From assembly GCF_963675165.1 (NCBI RefSeq), contig NC_087382.1:3005463-3069462 (forward strand): 64,000 nt of DNA, in the 5' to 3' direction. Positions within the stretch are counted from its first letter, which is position 1, and each line of letters opens with the position of its first letter. Shown piece by piece: positions 21,765 to 31,831 of the stretch. A program made the position numbers and the translations under genes. Below the pieces are notes generated by a model. That model was not told the origin of the DNA and did not search any database. It saw nothing but the letters and a program-made list of their open reading frames with translations. The stretch comes from Halichondria panicea. Taxonomy: Eukaryota; Porifera; Demospongiae; Suberitida; Halichondriidae.

Positions 21765-23934
21765 TCAAAGTTCCTCGATGAGGGATATCTGACTCTCTTT
21801 TAGAATGCCAGGCTGTGTCTCCATAGCAACCACAGTACCTGCACAGCGTATGCATTGTGAGATCAGAGTAACGTACAAAGTCAATTAATTGGCATTGTAT
21901 GGATGGGAATGTTACTAGGGAATCACAAGGCACAATGCATGGGGATCACAAGACACCGGCAATGCATGGCCGGGGATCACAAGGCACAATGCATGGGGAT
22001 CACAAGACACAATTAATGCATGGCCGGGGATCACAAGGCACAATGCATGGGGAATAGTACAATAGATACAAGCACACTTCTATAAGCAATCGGTGAGTAC
22101 CTCGATCATGACATGTAGTCCTCTTAACTACTACCAAACTGAGATAGTAGTTTCAGTCACGATAAAATACCCAGGCTGTTGTTATACACGACGTATGCTA
22201 CAATTAACAGCACGAATATATACACTCAGAGCAACAATATTAATTTGGTTTTTGGGACTCAATCCTATTTTGTACCATTTCGACGTACATGTACATGTAC
22301 ATGTAGGTGGGGCCTATACTGTAGTAGTTAATACCGTATAGCGGGTAGTTTTCGTTGGCGAACATTTTTGTGCGAGCGACCTATTTAAATATTTCGTATT
22401 TTTAAATTTTCGTACAGCTCAAGAGTGACGTTGAATTTATGGCGGTAAAATAATTTCGTAGTTTATGGTGCTCTTCAATACAAAATATACGAAAATGTCC
22501 ACCACATACGAAAATAACCCGCTATACGGTATTTGATACTGAAGGCATGTTATAAGGCCACTCCAAGTGATACTCTGGTTTCTGGTCCTGAAGTTTTTCT
22601 AATTGCATGAGGGCGGGCGTCTTTTCTCATTATGTCATTATCAATTTCACCTTATGAATCTCATTATTTTGCAAATGAATATCATTATCACACTATTTTG
22701 TACCACATGGACCATTCTGCGCATGCGTAGTAGAAATAATGATAAAATCTTATGCGGGCGGTGGACCAGAAACCAGAGTATCACTTGGAGTGGCCTAATG
22801 TTTATGTTGGTGTCCACTTTGAATGGCATTTTCCTTTTGTAGGAAGCTAGTGTTTAAAAAAGGATGAGATTGATACAAACAGAAGTCTAGATTAATAGAA
22901 ATAAGTACCTCATACCACCACTCTACTACCAGTCACTTTCAGCATTACAATATCTCGACTGCCATGTGTGGAAACAATCCTGACCTTTGACCTGGCCGAC
23001 AATCCATGGCGCTCCTCCCAGATGGTAGCCATACCCAAACTTCTTATAGTCGTCATTGTCTTTTAAACCAGTCGGAAACTTGTCAGGGCCGTCCAGAAAC
23101 AGTGTAACTTTATCCTCTATGGTAACCTGCTCACAGTAAAGATAGGAAGCGGTTTAAGTCTACAATAATTATATAATTATAATGAAAGTGCTGATGCCTC
23201 GGTGGAGGTGCCAAAGCTACATAACATAAAACTACTAATAGCTAGCTTTTATACACACATTGATTATAATTATCATGATGAACATTTTTGAATCCAGAAT
23301 CACAGGGAAACTCAAAGAGTGGGTAATGATCGACGATGATTGTTGTTAAAAACGATCGATGCCAAAAGTTCAGTCTAAAATTAATGGCTACAAGTCAGCA
23401 GAGCTTTGCAGCTCTCTTCTCACTCTTGCAGCTACCAATAGCTAGCGTTCTAGTGCAGAGTTAACTACTAAGTAGAATAGCAACACTCGGTGACCAAATT
23501 TTGCTACAGACTCTTCTGAAAAGGCTGCAATGGCATTCCAAGTAAGCAAAACCAGGCATAACTCGAGAACGAAGCTTTATTTTGCAAATCCACAAATACG
23601 AATCCAAGAAAACATGACTAGAAGCTTATAGAAACTCTTACTTGCACTTCATTGATCCTTGAGCACCGTACACACACACACACACACACAAACACACTAC
23701 CGTATACCTCGCTTGCGCATGCGCACCGAGGCATAATTATAGACAATAATTTTCTCTGATTGGTTAGCTAACATTACTTATAAGAGGAAATAATTCAGTG
23801 CCAACTGATTATAATTACATGCAATACTATAGACTGCAGAGAAGTGGCACTTACCTGGCAGTACAGCTTCTCCTCTCCTCCCTCGCGACCTTTCTCCCCT
23901 CCGGCACCCACCATGTAGATCTCTCTACCAGAAC
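21765..23934 (-). CDS. Unidentified minus-strand gene, three exons, frame uncertain
   Basis: Exon 23934-23855 (SGREIYMVGAGG...EEKLYC) splices in phase into 23126-22926 (VTIEDKVTLFLDGPDKFPTG ... FGYGYHLGGAPWIVGQ), which ends at a TAG at 22926. A third block, 21838-21765, has an acceptor and reads TVVAMETQPGILKESQISLI to a stop. It joins in phase only if the second exon ends in a different frame (KVRIVSTHGSRDIVMLKVTG) through the donor CTG|GTAGTA. So either the gene stops at 22926, or there is a frame change inside the middle exon. It may continue from the glutaredoxin exon to the right. The protein family is not recognised. Confidence 0.45.
21890..22060. repeat. Minisatellite GGGGATCACAAGGCACAATGCAT
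   Basis: About six imperfect copies of a 21-30 bp unit alternating ACAAGGCACAATGCATGG and ACAAGACAC.AATGCATGGCC. Non-coding, upstream on the minus strand of the last exon of the uncertain gene. Confidence 0.8.
22332..22532. mobile_element. MITE, ACCGTATAGCG family, well preserved
   Basis: TACCGTATAGCGGGTAGTTT at the left and AAAATAACCCGCTATACGGTA at the right are inverted copies, with TA at both edges. About 200 bp, non-coding. Confidence 0.85.
22555..22797. mobile_element. MITE with ~33-bp inverted ends (AGGCCACTCCAAGTGATACT)
   Basis: AGGCCACTCCAAGTGATACT plus CTGGTTTCTGGTCC at the left is exactly reversed at the right (GGACCAGAAACCAGAGTATC and ACTTGGAGTGGCCT). The interior is AT-rich and non-coding. 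A different family from its immediate neighbour at 22332. Confidence 0.85.
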
Positions 23935-24139
23935 CTGTAAGGACCGTGAGTACAGCAGAGGCTATGGATCACATGTGAAGGGTACAACGCTACAGTAGCT
24001 GAATAACAACTGTAAACCATTTGAAATGTTGCTAAGCATGAATACAATCTCATAATACTTACAATCTCATAATACTATTGGGCACACTAGCTGTCTTATA
24101 ACATGTGATGGTTGTTTACTTTTGAGCATTAGTAAAGCA

Positions 24140-24345
24140 ACTACCAGTAAAAGTCTATTTGCGTTGAGTTCGACCCCGGAAGTTATGTGGTCAATTATGG
24201 CTTCATTTATGCTTTATGTGGTGGACAAGTATGCCTGGGACTTTTATATGGAAAATGTAGCTGGTTGGAGATTACCAGCTCTACAGCATAATTATAGATA
24301 GAAGCGCTTTTTAACAAGGAATCCAATGGTATATGAAACTTAATT
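24140..24345. mobile_element. Single arm of the 7188-8015 foldback element
   Basis: GAAGTTATGTGGTCAATTA, TTTTATATGGAAAATG and AACAAGGAATCCAATGGTAT match the right arm of the ODAD2-intron element in the same order. It lies just beyond the glutaredoxin exon and may have disrupted that gene. Confidence 0.7.
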
Positions 24346-24388
24346 TGAAGTACCATACGGGTAGAAAATAAGGTAAGCAAATACATCA

Positions 24389-24515
24389 GAGGCCTCCATT
24401 CAGGCTGCTGAGTTAGAGAGATGACATCAAAACTCACTCCCTTGCTTGTCAATAGCTCCTTTGCTTTCTTACAAAACGGACAACTGTCCAGTGCAAACAC
24501 AGTGATCTTCCCCAT
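24389..24515 (-). CDS. Glutaredoxin-type exon (probably broken gene)
   Basis: From the ATG at 24515 the minus strand reads MGKITVFALDSCPFCKKAKE ... VSFDVISLTQQPEWRPLM. CPFC is the redox-active glutaredoxin motif at the expected position after the first beta strand, and the residues after it follow the glutaredoxin helix and second strand. Glutaredoxins reduce disulfides using glutathione. The second half of the domain (the cis-Pro TVP strand and the GG motif) is not found in frame. A transposon arm begins within 45 bp, so the gene is likely truncated. A splice near 24362 into the exon at 23934 is in phase but yields no recognisable second half. Confidence 0.5.
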
Positions 24516-24592
24516 GTTTGTTTTTTGATTAAAATTTTGTTTAAAGGAAAAGATCAACAGAGTTAGGAATGAAAAAGTAGAGAATTGACACC

Positions 24593-24879
24593 TCAAGTCC
24601 AAGCAAGCAGATGTGCATGATGTAATACTTCTTTCTCCTTCCTCTCAAGGCTTCCTTGCTCTGCTCTGAACCCATCGTTTGTGGCATGGGAATTGTTCAC
24701 TCTCAACATCCGACCATCTTGCTCTCCACCTGAAACGACATCAATGAACTGCGTATAGTATTCCATCTCCTGCAGCCATCGATTGCTTACATCAAAATCT
24801 GAACAGACACTACAGCTGTTGGAAGGTTTAGGGCGCTGCATTTTGGCCAGGCAAGTGTCACAACTAAGTGTATTGCATG
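24593..24879 (-). CDS. Cysteine-containing 3' exon of unknown gene (fragment)
   Basis: After a plausible acceptor (ACATTCCAG) the minus strand is open for about 95 codons to a stop at 24593: CNTLSCDTCLAKMQ, CSVCSD, WLQEMEYYTQFIDVVSGGEQ and a charged end ERKEKEVLHHAHL. The CDTC and CSVC pairs could bind a metal. No upstream exon was identified; it may be a remnant. Confidence 0.3.
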
Positions 24880-25129
24880 CTGGAATGTGTAAGTACATAC
24901 CGGGTATATTAGTTACATCAGAGTACATTAATTACATCAGAGTACATTAATTAAGGAGGGTGTTTGCAAAGGTGGATAATTAATTTAATGGAGGCGCAGC
25001 CACATCCACCCACCATTAACTACATGCAAATGCAGTCAATTACCAAGAAGCTATATTTTCAATAGGCGTCTGTCTACTATAAGTCTAAGGGCTGAAAGTA
25101 ACAGTTGACATTACTATCTAAAAGTGAGA

Positions 25130-26261
25130 ATGGAGGTTATGCGGCTGTTAGTACTTGTTAGCTTCTCCCTTGTCGTAGGGAAGCAAGTTGCCATGGCAGC
25201 ACCTGCTGAAAATCAGAAATTGGACGCAGACAAAATCAAGTTTATTCAGGACGAGATTGAAAAGAAAATGCTGCAAAATGAAGTGGCTAAAGAAATGCAA
25301 CTGACTAAAATGCAACTGACTAAACCAGTAACTGACGATAATCCGGAAGACACTGCCCATACAAGTAAGCATTCATTTTCTATGCCAGTTATGATAACTA
25401 GTTATGCTACATTAATAATACTATAATTATATTCTCTCAATTGGAATTTTACCAAATAAGTTTGTGTACAAAACAACCCCTCAACAAAGGCCATGTCTGC
25501 CCCCTCAACAAAGGCCATGTCTGCCAAACTTTATACTCCCCGAGTGTATCTGGGTTCCACTGTAATACTTTTAGTTGCATATGTGCAGAATAGATCCATT
25601 TTATCAATTTGTGTTTCTTCACTTGCATACAGAGAAGTCTTGCTTTGATGATGGTAACGGCTCACTGAATGAATGGTCACTGGAGCATCTAATCAACACT
25701 GTGTCTCCAAACACTTTCGTCGATGCCCCAGCCGGTAATCCTTATTATGCCACAACGGATTACGGTCGCACCCTCAACACGGACTCGGATCCACACAGAG
25801 TTTTGTTCTCCAGCTCTCTCAGACTTGGCCGATTCCCTCCTCCGGAAAAAATCTTGCTTAATTTCCCACCATACATGAATACATCTCTCTACTTTATTGG
25901 GACATTTGGAAGTTCTAATCAGAAACCAACTATTGGAATTCTCGGTATGTTTGGAATTGATAGTTTAGGTATGACGATTGATCGACTAAAGTGCATTGCA
26001 AAGATGAAGTACTTGGGATTCAAGCTGATACCATGGAACATAGATGATTTCAAGGAGAGTGTAAACGATGCCTGTGATGACCGGATCGAACAAGCTGTCA
26101 GTTCCAATGGCTTTACCGACGCACTTACAAACGTAGAGAGATTGATTCAATTTGTTACAGAAATGAGCCAAAATCCAAACGTTCAGAATTGGTGTCTCAC
26201 TACCCCAACCATGCTCGCCAATACTCAGACGAGCCACGTTCAAGTTAAAATGCGATACTAA
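25130..26261 (+). CDS. Secreted protein of unknown family, copy 2 (287 aa)
   Basis: Exons 25130-25364 and 25633-26261 join in phase 1 (ACAA|GTAAGC ... GCATACAG|AG). Exon 1 holds a signal peptide (MEVMRLLVLVSFSLVVGKQVAMAA) and a helical, charged segment with a repeated MQLTK. Exon 2 follows the layout of the gene at 20873: an early Cys (KSCFDD), LEHLINTV, a central DRLKCIAKMKYLGFKLIPW, FKESVNDACDD, and a late Cys (VQNWC) followed by a 21-residue tail. The signal-plus-phase-1-intron structure is also the same, so the two genes are diverged paralogues about 4 kb apart. Function unknown. Extracellular by the signal peptide and the spaced cysteines. Confidence 0.75.
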
Positions 26262-26762
26262 CGCAAGAAAATTTCCCGAGGGATTACGTTAGTGGACATA
26301 AATTGAGGACATTATTTTTAGTAGATTGTGTTATTGTAGACAATTTATATTGGACAATCTGGTGTTTTGGTATTAATCATTGAATTTGTAACTTTCTATT
26401 TCATACGGCATTTGTTATTACACTAGACGAACCCTATCTGCATGGTCTATGCATGCACTCGCCTGATTCCTCTTCCTACATCAGTATGCACAGTCTCGAC
26501 TACATATATGTCTCGATGATGTGCAACCTGAATGCAATCAGGTATATATATATAGCTTATAAAAAGGATCGATGGGCTGTTACACATGCCCACTCACTCT
26601 TCATTTTCCTAAAGATAATTACATATAAGGCCAAGTAAAGTTGACACGTGAAAACAAATTTTTTAGCTACGACACAATCGTATATAATAATTGTGGAAGT
26701 CCCAATGACTGCTACACTTTATTCACACTACAGAATACGTCTAGATACAATACGATACGACA

Positions 26763-26937
26763 ATGGCAACAATTGAGGAAGCTAAAGTCTTTTTGTTCAA
26801 TTTGGAAACAACTGGATTATACCCCACTACCCAAAAAACGAAGAAGCAAGATTTTTGTCAAATAGGTGTTCTATCACACCCGGATGCAGTCAGCTTTTGC
26901 CGCTATGTAGTACCAAGCATTGATTTTCAAGATAATG
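26763..26937 (+). pseudogene. DEDD-exonuclease-like first exon, probably a relic
   Basis: MATIEEAKVFLFNLETTGLY ... QIGVLSHPDAVSFCRYVVPS resembles the exonuclease I region (DxExTGL) of DnaQ-like 3'-5' exonucleases. The first catalytic Asp of FDLETTG is Asn here. After a possible donor (GATAATG|GTAATT) no further exon appears before a CA tract and the unit 3 SPO16 fragment. Most likely a truncated, inactive remnant. Confidence 0.45.
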
Positions 26938-27056
26938 GTAATTGTCCATGCATGCAAGCAATCATCCTTGTTGTAGTATATATACGTATGCTTTACTACA
27001 CATTACTGTATTTATCATTGCATGCATCTCCCGTAGCCGAATCTAAATACTTGCCA

Positions 27057-27121
27057 CACATACACACACACGCACACACAAGCACATTACTCACACCCAC
27101 ACACACCCACACACACACACA

Positions 27122-27168
<47 letters not shown>

Positions 27169-27220
27169 ACACATGCACACACAAGCTCATTACTCACACC
27201 CACACCCACACTATATGCAA
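27057..27220. repeat. (CA)n-rich tract
   Basis: An interrupted CA dinucleotide repeat with ACACCC and CACATA variants. Open frames through it are artefacts. Confidence 0.95.
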
Positions 27221-27397
27221 TAACCTAGATACAGATTGGATTGCATTTATAACTTTGAGCTGTTTCTAAGTTTTAGGCTGAGTCAGTAATTATGTGTCGG
27301 AAAGCCCGATCCCACCCCCTATACTTCTGTATATACCATTCTCAAACACACACACCACACGCACACACATACACATTACACACATAAACCACTTTCA

Positions 27398-27600
27398 GAT
27401 AAGGGAAAGATTTCGACGACTTTGGAACCAATTAAGTTTGCTCAGAGGAGAATATTCTAGTGGAACTGCAATCCTATTAGATGGTGGATTGTCAGGTGTC
27501 GCCGAGGCAATTAACTCAAAGAGGGGAGTTAATTGACTAAAATGTAGCAGCCTTTTAATGACATCGATACAAGAGGTATTGAACACAAAGCATTAGGTCA
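27398..27600 (+). pseudogene. SPO16 3' fragment, unit 3
   Basis: Begins at GATAAGGGAAAGATTTCGAC and runs to GAACACAAAGCATTAGG with internal deletions, including loss of the AELGIDQR segment. It is shorter at the left than the other copies. Followed by a TA-rich palindromic tract at 27601-27675. Confidence 0.85.
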
Positions 27601-28156
27601 TTTATAGTAGTACTATATATAGTAGTACTATATATAGTACTATATATAGTAGTACTATATATAGTACTATATATAGCCTCGATCATTAATTTTATGTGCA
27701 TATGCATGCATGCATAGTATCACGGCCAGACAGCCAATAGTTGTGCTATTAAACCTTATTAGGCTTAACCGTTTGTACGCCTTGTTCCACTTTATAATTA
27801 AATCTAATCTTGTTTACAATAATGTCACGTATATATACCTGCCAAATATTCGTACCCCCCACCCCCTCGATCTGTGTGCGTATGGCATTGCACCACCAAA
27901 TATTCATACCCCACATCCCCTCTGTGCATGTGTGTATGGCATTGCACTAAAACAAAAGTTATGCAGTATTGTATATTTTGCTTGGCTGACACTGTACTGT
28001 AGACTCCATATACTGAATGGGTGTGCAGAATTATGCTAAGGTGTGGAGAGGGGAAACTTTAGAGTTGCATAAAATGTGTATGAAAGCACAAGCACAAGCA
28101 AAGTACACAAAGTAACACAATTTGTAGCTAGCTACCAGTTGCACACAACACAAGAT

Positions 28157-30164
28157 ATGGATCTCAACTTCTCACTTTGCTTTGCTGTTCTACTATTCTC
28201 CATAGCTTCTGCTCAAGATCGTAGCTGGCCTGCATCAAGTACTCCTGATAATAGTGAGTGTCTAACTCATTTAGATACTAGTGCGCATGCGCAAACCGCT
28301 TGACTACAATACAATTACTTGACAACAGAATACTAGGTATACTAAGTAAATTTGCAGGTATACTAAGTCCCATAGTATACCTGCTCTGAGGCACTTTTCC
28401 CATGTACTTCCCATGTACTTCCCATGTAGATCTTATCAACTAGTGTCTAAAGCCTTTTAGCGATGTATGTAATTAATTATTATGCTAAACATTATTGGTA
28501 TACCGTGTATCTCTCTACAGTAGTTATTTATCGTTGCATTTCCCATATATAACCTCCCACACATACACACACACTGAAGGTCCCCTACTCTACACTATGC
28601 AACCAACTAGCCAGTATTCTTGCAACCCGTACATTGATGGACCTAAGCAACTAATCTGTGCCCTCTACCAGCAAGGAGGTCTGTCCAATCACACCATCCG
28701 CTGGTTTAGAAGCTCTAACAACTCTGAAATAGAGATGATAAGGGAAACTAATTCAATGAGGAATGAAGAATATTTCATCTCAGGACTTTCACTAAAAGAT
28801 TTAATAGAAGCAGAAGGTCCGAGTGATTATTGGTGTCAGGCAGGAGTCTACGGAGAGGTTAATTCGACCTACGAACCCAGTGCAGTGTTTACAGTGCTAC
28901 CCCGTGATGCATACGATGATTACCCTCCTTGCATAGGACTGTCTATGTCTCAACAAGTAACCATGTTTGCTGACAATGGATCGCTTCTTACGCCTGTGGG
29001 CATCATCGACACACCCACCATAGCCACAACGGCTACAACGGTGGACCCCTCTCCCTCAAGTGAGCAGGTATAAACAGGATGCGTGGGTGTATGTGTGTGT
29101 GGGCGTTAGGCATGTACAATCTCTGTACACACGCTTTATTGCTACGTATAATTATTTCCATATACAGGATCTCACACCGGTCTTGATAGTGGGCGTAGCC
29201 GTTTCCTCATTCTTTGTTGCCCTTCTCTTCTTGATCATCTGTATATTCTGCTGTATATTCTGCTGCATTCTAAGATCAAAGAGTAAGTCATCAATATAAT
29301 TATAATAATGGAAGGCAGTACATTTTAGGATTCCACCACTCACTATTGCCCTCAGGCAAGTATGATATAGGTCCCTTTCTGCATGCACTAGAGTCGGCTC
29401 TGTAACTAGAATTCTGATGGTCCCATTTTAGAAGGAGCCCGTTCAAATTGTATGCTAAAACCTAAGGACGGGCCATAATTTTCAGAAAGACCATGGGCTC
29501 AAAATAAACTTTTTACATCATCTAAAAGGCCTCTGTCAAAAAAATCAAAGTTATTGGACCCAATTGAACTCTTATTATAACACTAAAATCATTTCCAGAA
29601 AAGCTATCAACTGAAATTGACAGTACAAACGAACCCTTGCAATCGCTGACGGCCGTTGATATCCATGGCAACGAACCTATCACCCCCCCTCAGGAAATGG
29701 AAAACTCAGCTGGTTACATTGACGTTGGTGCCAAGGGAATTTTCCCCCTAGCTAATAGTACGGACTTCAATCATCTTCAAGACAACGCACCAGAGATTTT
29801 TTATCACGCCATTGATGCTGACGGAATGGACACAAATGACTATACAGATCTCCGAAAACCACCTCCTATTTCTCCAAAACCTGTTGGAGTCAAATCTCTA
29901 TCACAGCAACCATTTGCAGTAAAAAGAATTGGTGATGGCAAGACATCGAAAGAACGCAGGAAACCGCTACCACTACCAAAGAATAAAGATAAAAATAGAG
30001 CTCCTGCTCTTGAGGATGAATTGCCGCTTCAATCTCAAAGAATTGAGCAACCTTATGAACAAGAGTATCAGGCGCTCAGTTCGAGCACTAAGAATCGTGT
30101 TGAAGTGTACTCATGCCCAGCTGAGGTATCTGCCAGCTCTGAGAGCGTTGTGTATGCTAACTAA
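28157..30164 (+). CDS. Single-Ig type I receptor, array unit 3 (421 aa)
   Basis: Exons 28157-28253, 28580-29067, 29168-29282 and 29599-30164 close in frame. The design is as in unit 1: a signal peptide (MDLNFSLCFAVLLFSIASA) without the serine-repeat expansion, an Ig domain (CNPYIDG, HTIRWFR, DYWCQAGVYGE), a stalk, one membrane span and a tail. The usual Ig-exon acceptor CACAG is CACAT here. The AG of CTGAAG further downstream keeps phase and costs only a few residues, so I used it. The membrane exon has a 12-nt tandem duplication (CIFCCIFCC). The tail has YTDLRKPPPISPKP, EYQALSS and the terminal VVYAN (a pYxN Grb2-SH2-type site if phosphorylated). Confidence 0.85.
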
Positions 30165-30489
30165 AAATCGTTTAATCATAGCATTTTTTACTGTTGAGTC
30201 ACGTTTTAAGTATTATAAGTTTGTAACTGTCATCACATGTGAGACATAATTATACGCTTAACAATTTCAAAGTGCAGGGGTAGATCTAAACCGTTGTTTA
30301 TACAAGCAACAAATCGGTATCAGATTATAGGCACTCAATACCTGTTCCAGGAACCCGGTTTCCATTTATTTCTTGGCAGAGTATTGCTATGGTTGCATGG
30401 TTGTGCGTGCAAACAAAGGCCTTTGAAGTTAATTGCCATCAATTATGGGAATCAACCCTCAACTTGGCTTGCTTATAAGTCCGTAGTAT

Positions 30490-30714
30490 ACCTTAAGGCG
30501 ACGTATTTTCGCGAGTATTAAATTCTGCTATTTCTGCGAATGAGAGTAAAATCGCAAAAATGTGTACTCGCAAATTGCAATGAAACCACTTGCGAGTAAT
30601 TAGAAACGTTATGAATAACATTAATTTCACAACTTGAGCAAGAATTAATACTAGCATTCAAATGAGTAAAATCGCAAACAAATCTACTTGTGAAAATATG
30701 TCACCTTAGGTATG
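30490..30714. mobile_element. MITE with ends TACCTTAAGGCGACGTATTTTCG / CGAAAATATGTCACCTTAGGTA-type
   Basis: TACCTTAAGGCGACGTATTT and GAAAATATGTCACCTTAGGTA are inverted ends around about 220 bp. Half-copies (GCGAAAATATGTCACCTTAAGGTA) occur in the left-end repeat blocks near 1115, 2372 and 3795. It lies between units 3 and 4. Confidence 0.75.
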
Positions 30715-30749
30715 TATATAGATTCAATTCAGTCTGATTGATTTGAACA

Positions 30750-31076
30750 GTGAATTGAATTTCTTGCCAGTGCACAATGCGACCAAACGCGAAAAATGTA
30801 TTTTCAGCATAACAAAGGTTTTGTGTATTAAACCGCTTTCAGATGTGATAAGGGAAAATTTCGATGATTTCGGAATCAAGTTTGCTCAGAGGAGAATATT
30901 CTGATGGTGCTAGCGGAACTGGGGATTGACCAGCAACTAGAACAATTCTATTGGATGGCTGTATGTGGCAGGTTGTCGCGTGTCACCAAGGCAACTCGAA
31001 GAGGAGAGTTAATTGACTACAATGTGAGCGGCTCTTTATGACATCCATAAGAGGTATTGAATATAAAGCAGTAATA
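30750..31076 (+). pseudogene. SPO16 3' fragment, unit 4
   Basis: GAATTTCTTGCCAGTGCACA through GAACTGGGGATTGACCAGCA to GAGGTATTGAATATAAAGCA, with several frame-breaking indels. It ends where a MITE (31078) has inserted. Confidence 0.85.
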
Positions 31077-31077
31077 T

Positions 31078-31287
31078 ACCGTATAGCGGGTAATTTTAGG
31101 GGGACAAAATATTCGTGGTTCAGCAATATTGAGATATATTTCGTGGGTAATATTTTCGTGGTTGTAGCTTGCACTGCAGGTAAAGGTAGGCAAGGTCGCT
31201 TCATGCATTCGTGGGTAAAATATTCGTGGTCAGACTTTCAACCACGAAACCATGAATATTTTTCCCGACGAAAATTATATACGGTAG
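31078..31287. mobile_element. MITE, ACCGTATAGCG family
   Basis: TACCGTATAGCGGGTAATTT at the left and CGAAAATTATATACGGTA at the right, with internal inverted AATATTCGTGG segments. It is inserted at the end of the unit 4 SPO16 relic. Near-identical in layout to the copy at 41599. Confidence 0.85.
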
Positions 31288-31831
31288 GGAATATTGTATA
31301 CTAGTCTCATTTATAGGAACGTATCACCAAGAGTGCATGAATATCTTTCTGATAATTATCATGTCTTCCTGGTACGTATCATATGCATATTATAGTATAA
31401 TTATACTTCCAGACGACAAATATTTGTGACCTTACAAATTTACCGTTTGCATCATTATTACCTTGTTCGCATGCACCCATATCCCAACCCCCTCTGTGTG
31501 TGTATGGCATTGTACCAAACAAAAGCTATGTATGTAACATCATTTTAATAGACATGATGATAATAGTTCCGCTTTGGCTGGGACGTGTACTTGTGGTCTC
31601 CATGTAATTATACTGGAATGCATGTTGCATGCTATCTCCATGCATGCCCCGGTATGCAGAATTTTGTCTCATGATTATACTGGAATGGTCATGGGGGAAA
31701 GTTGGGGTCAATGTGTGGTAATTTATGGGAAGCTCTTTAGAGTTGCAAAACTGTGACAAGCAAAGTAACACAATTACTGTAGCTATACATGTATAGCTGA
31801 AAGAAAAGACCAGTTGCACACAACACAAGAT

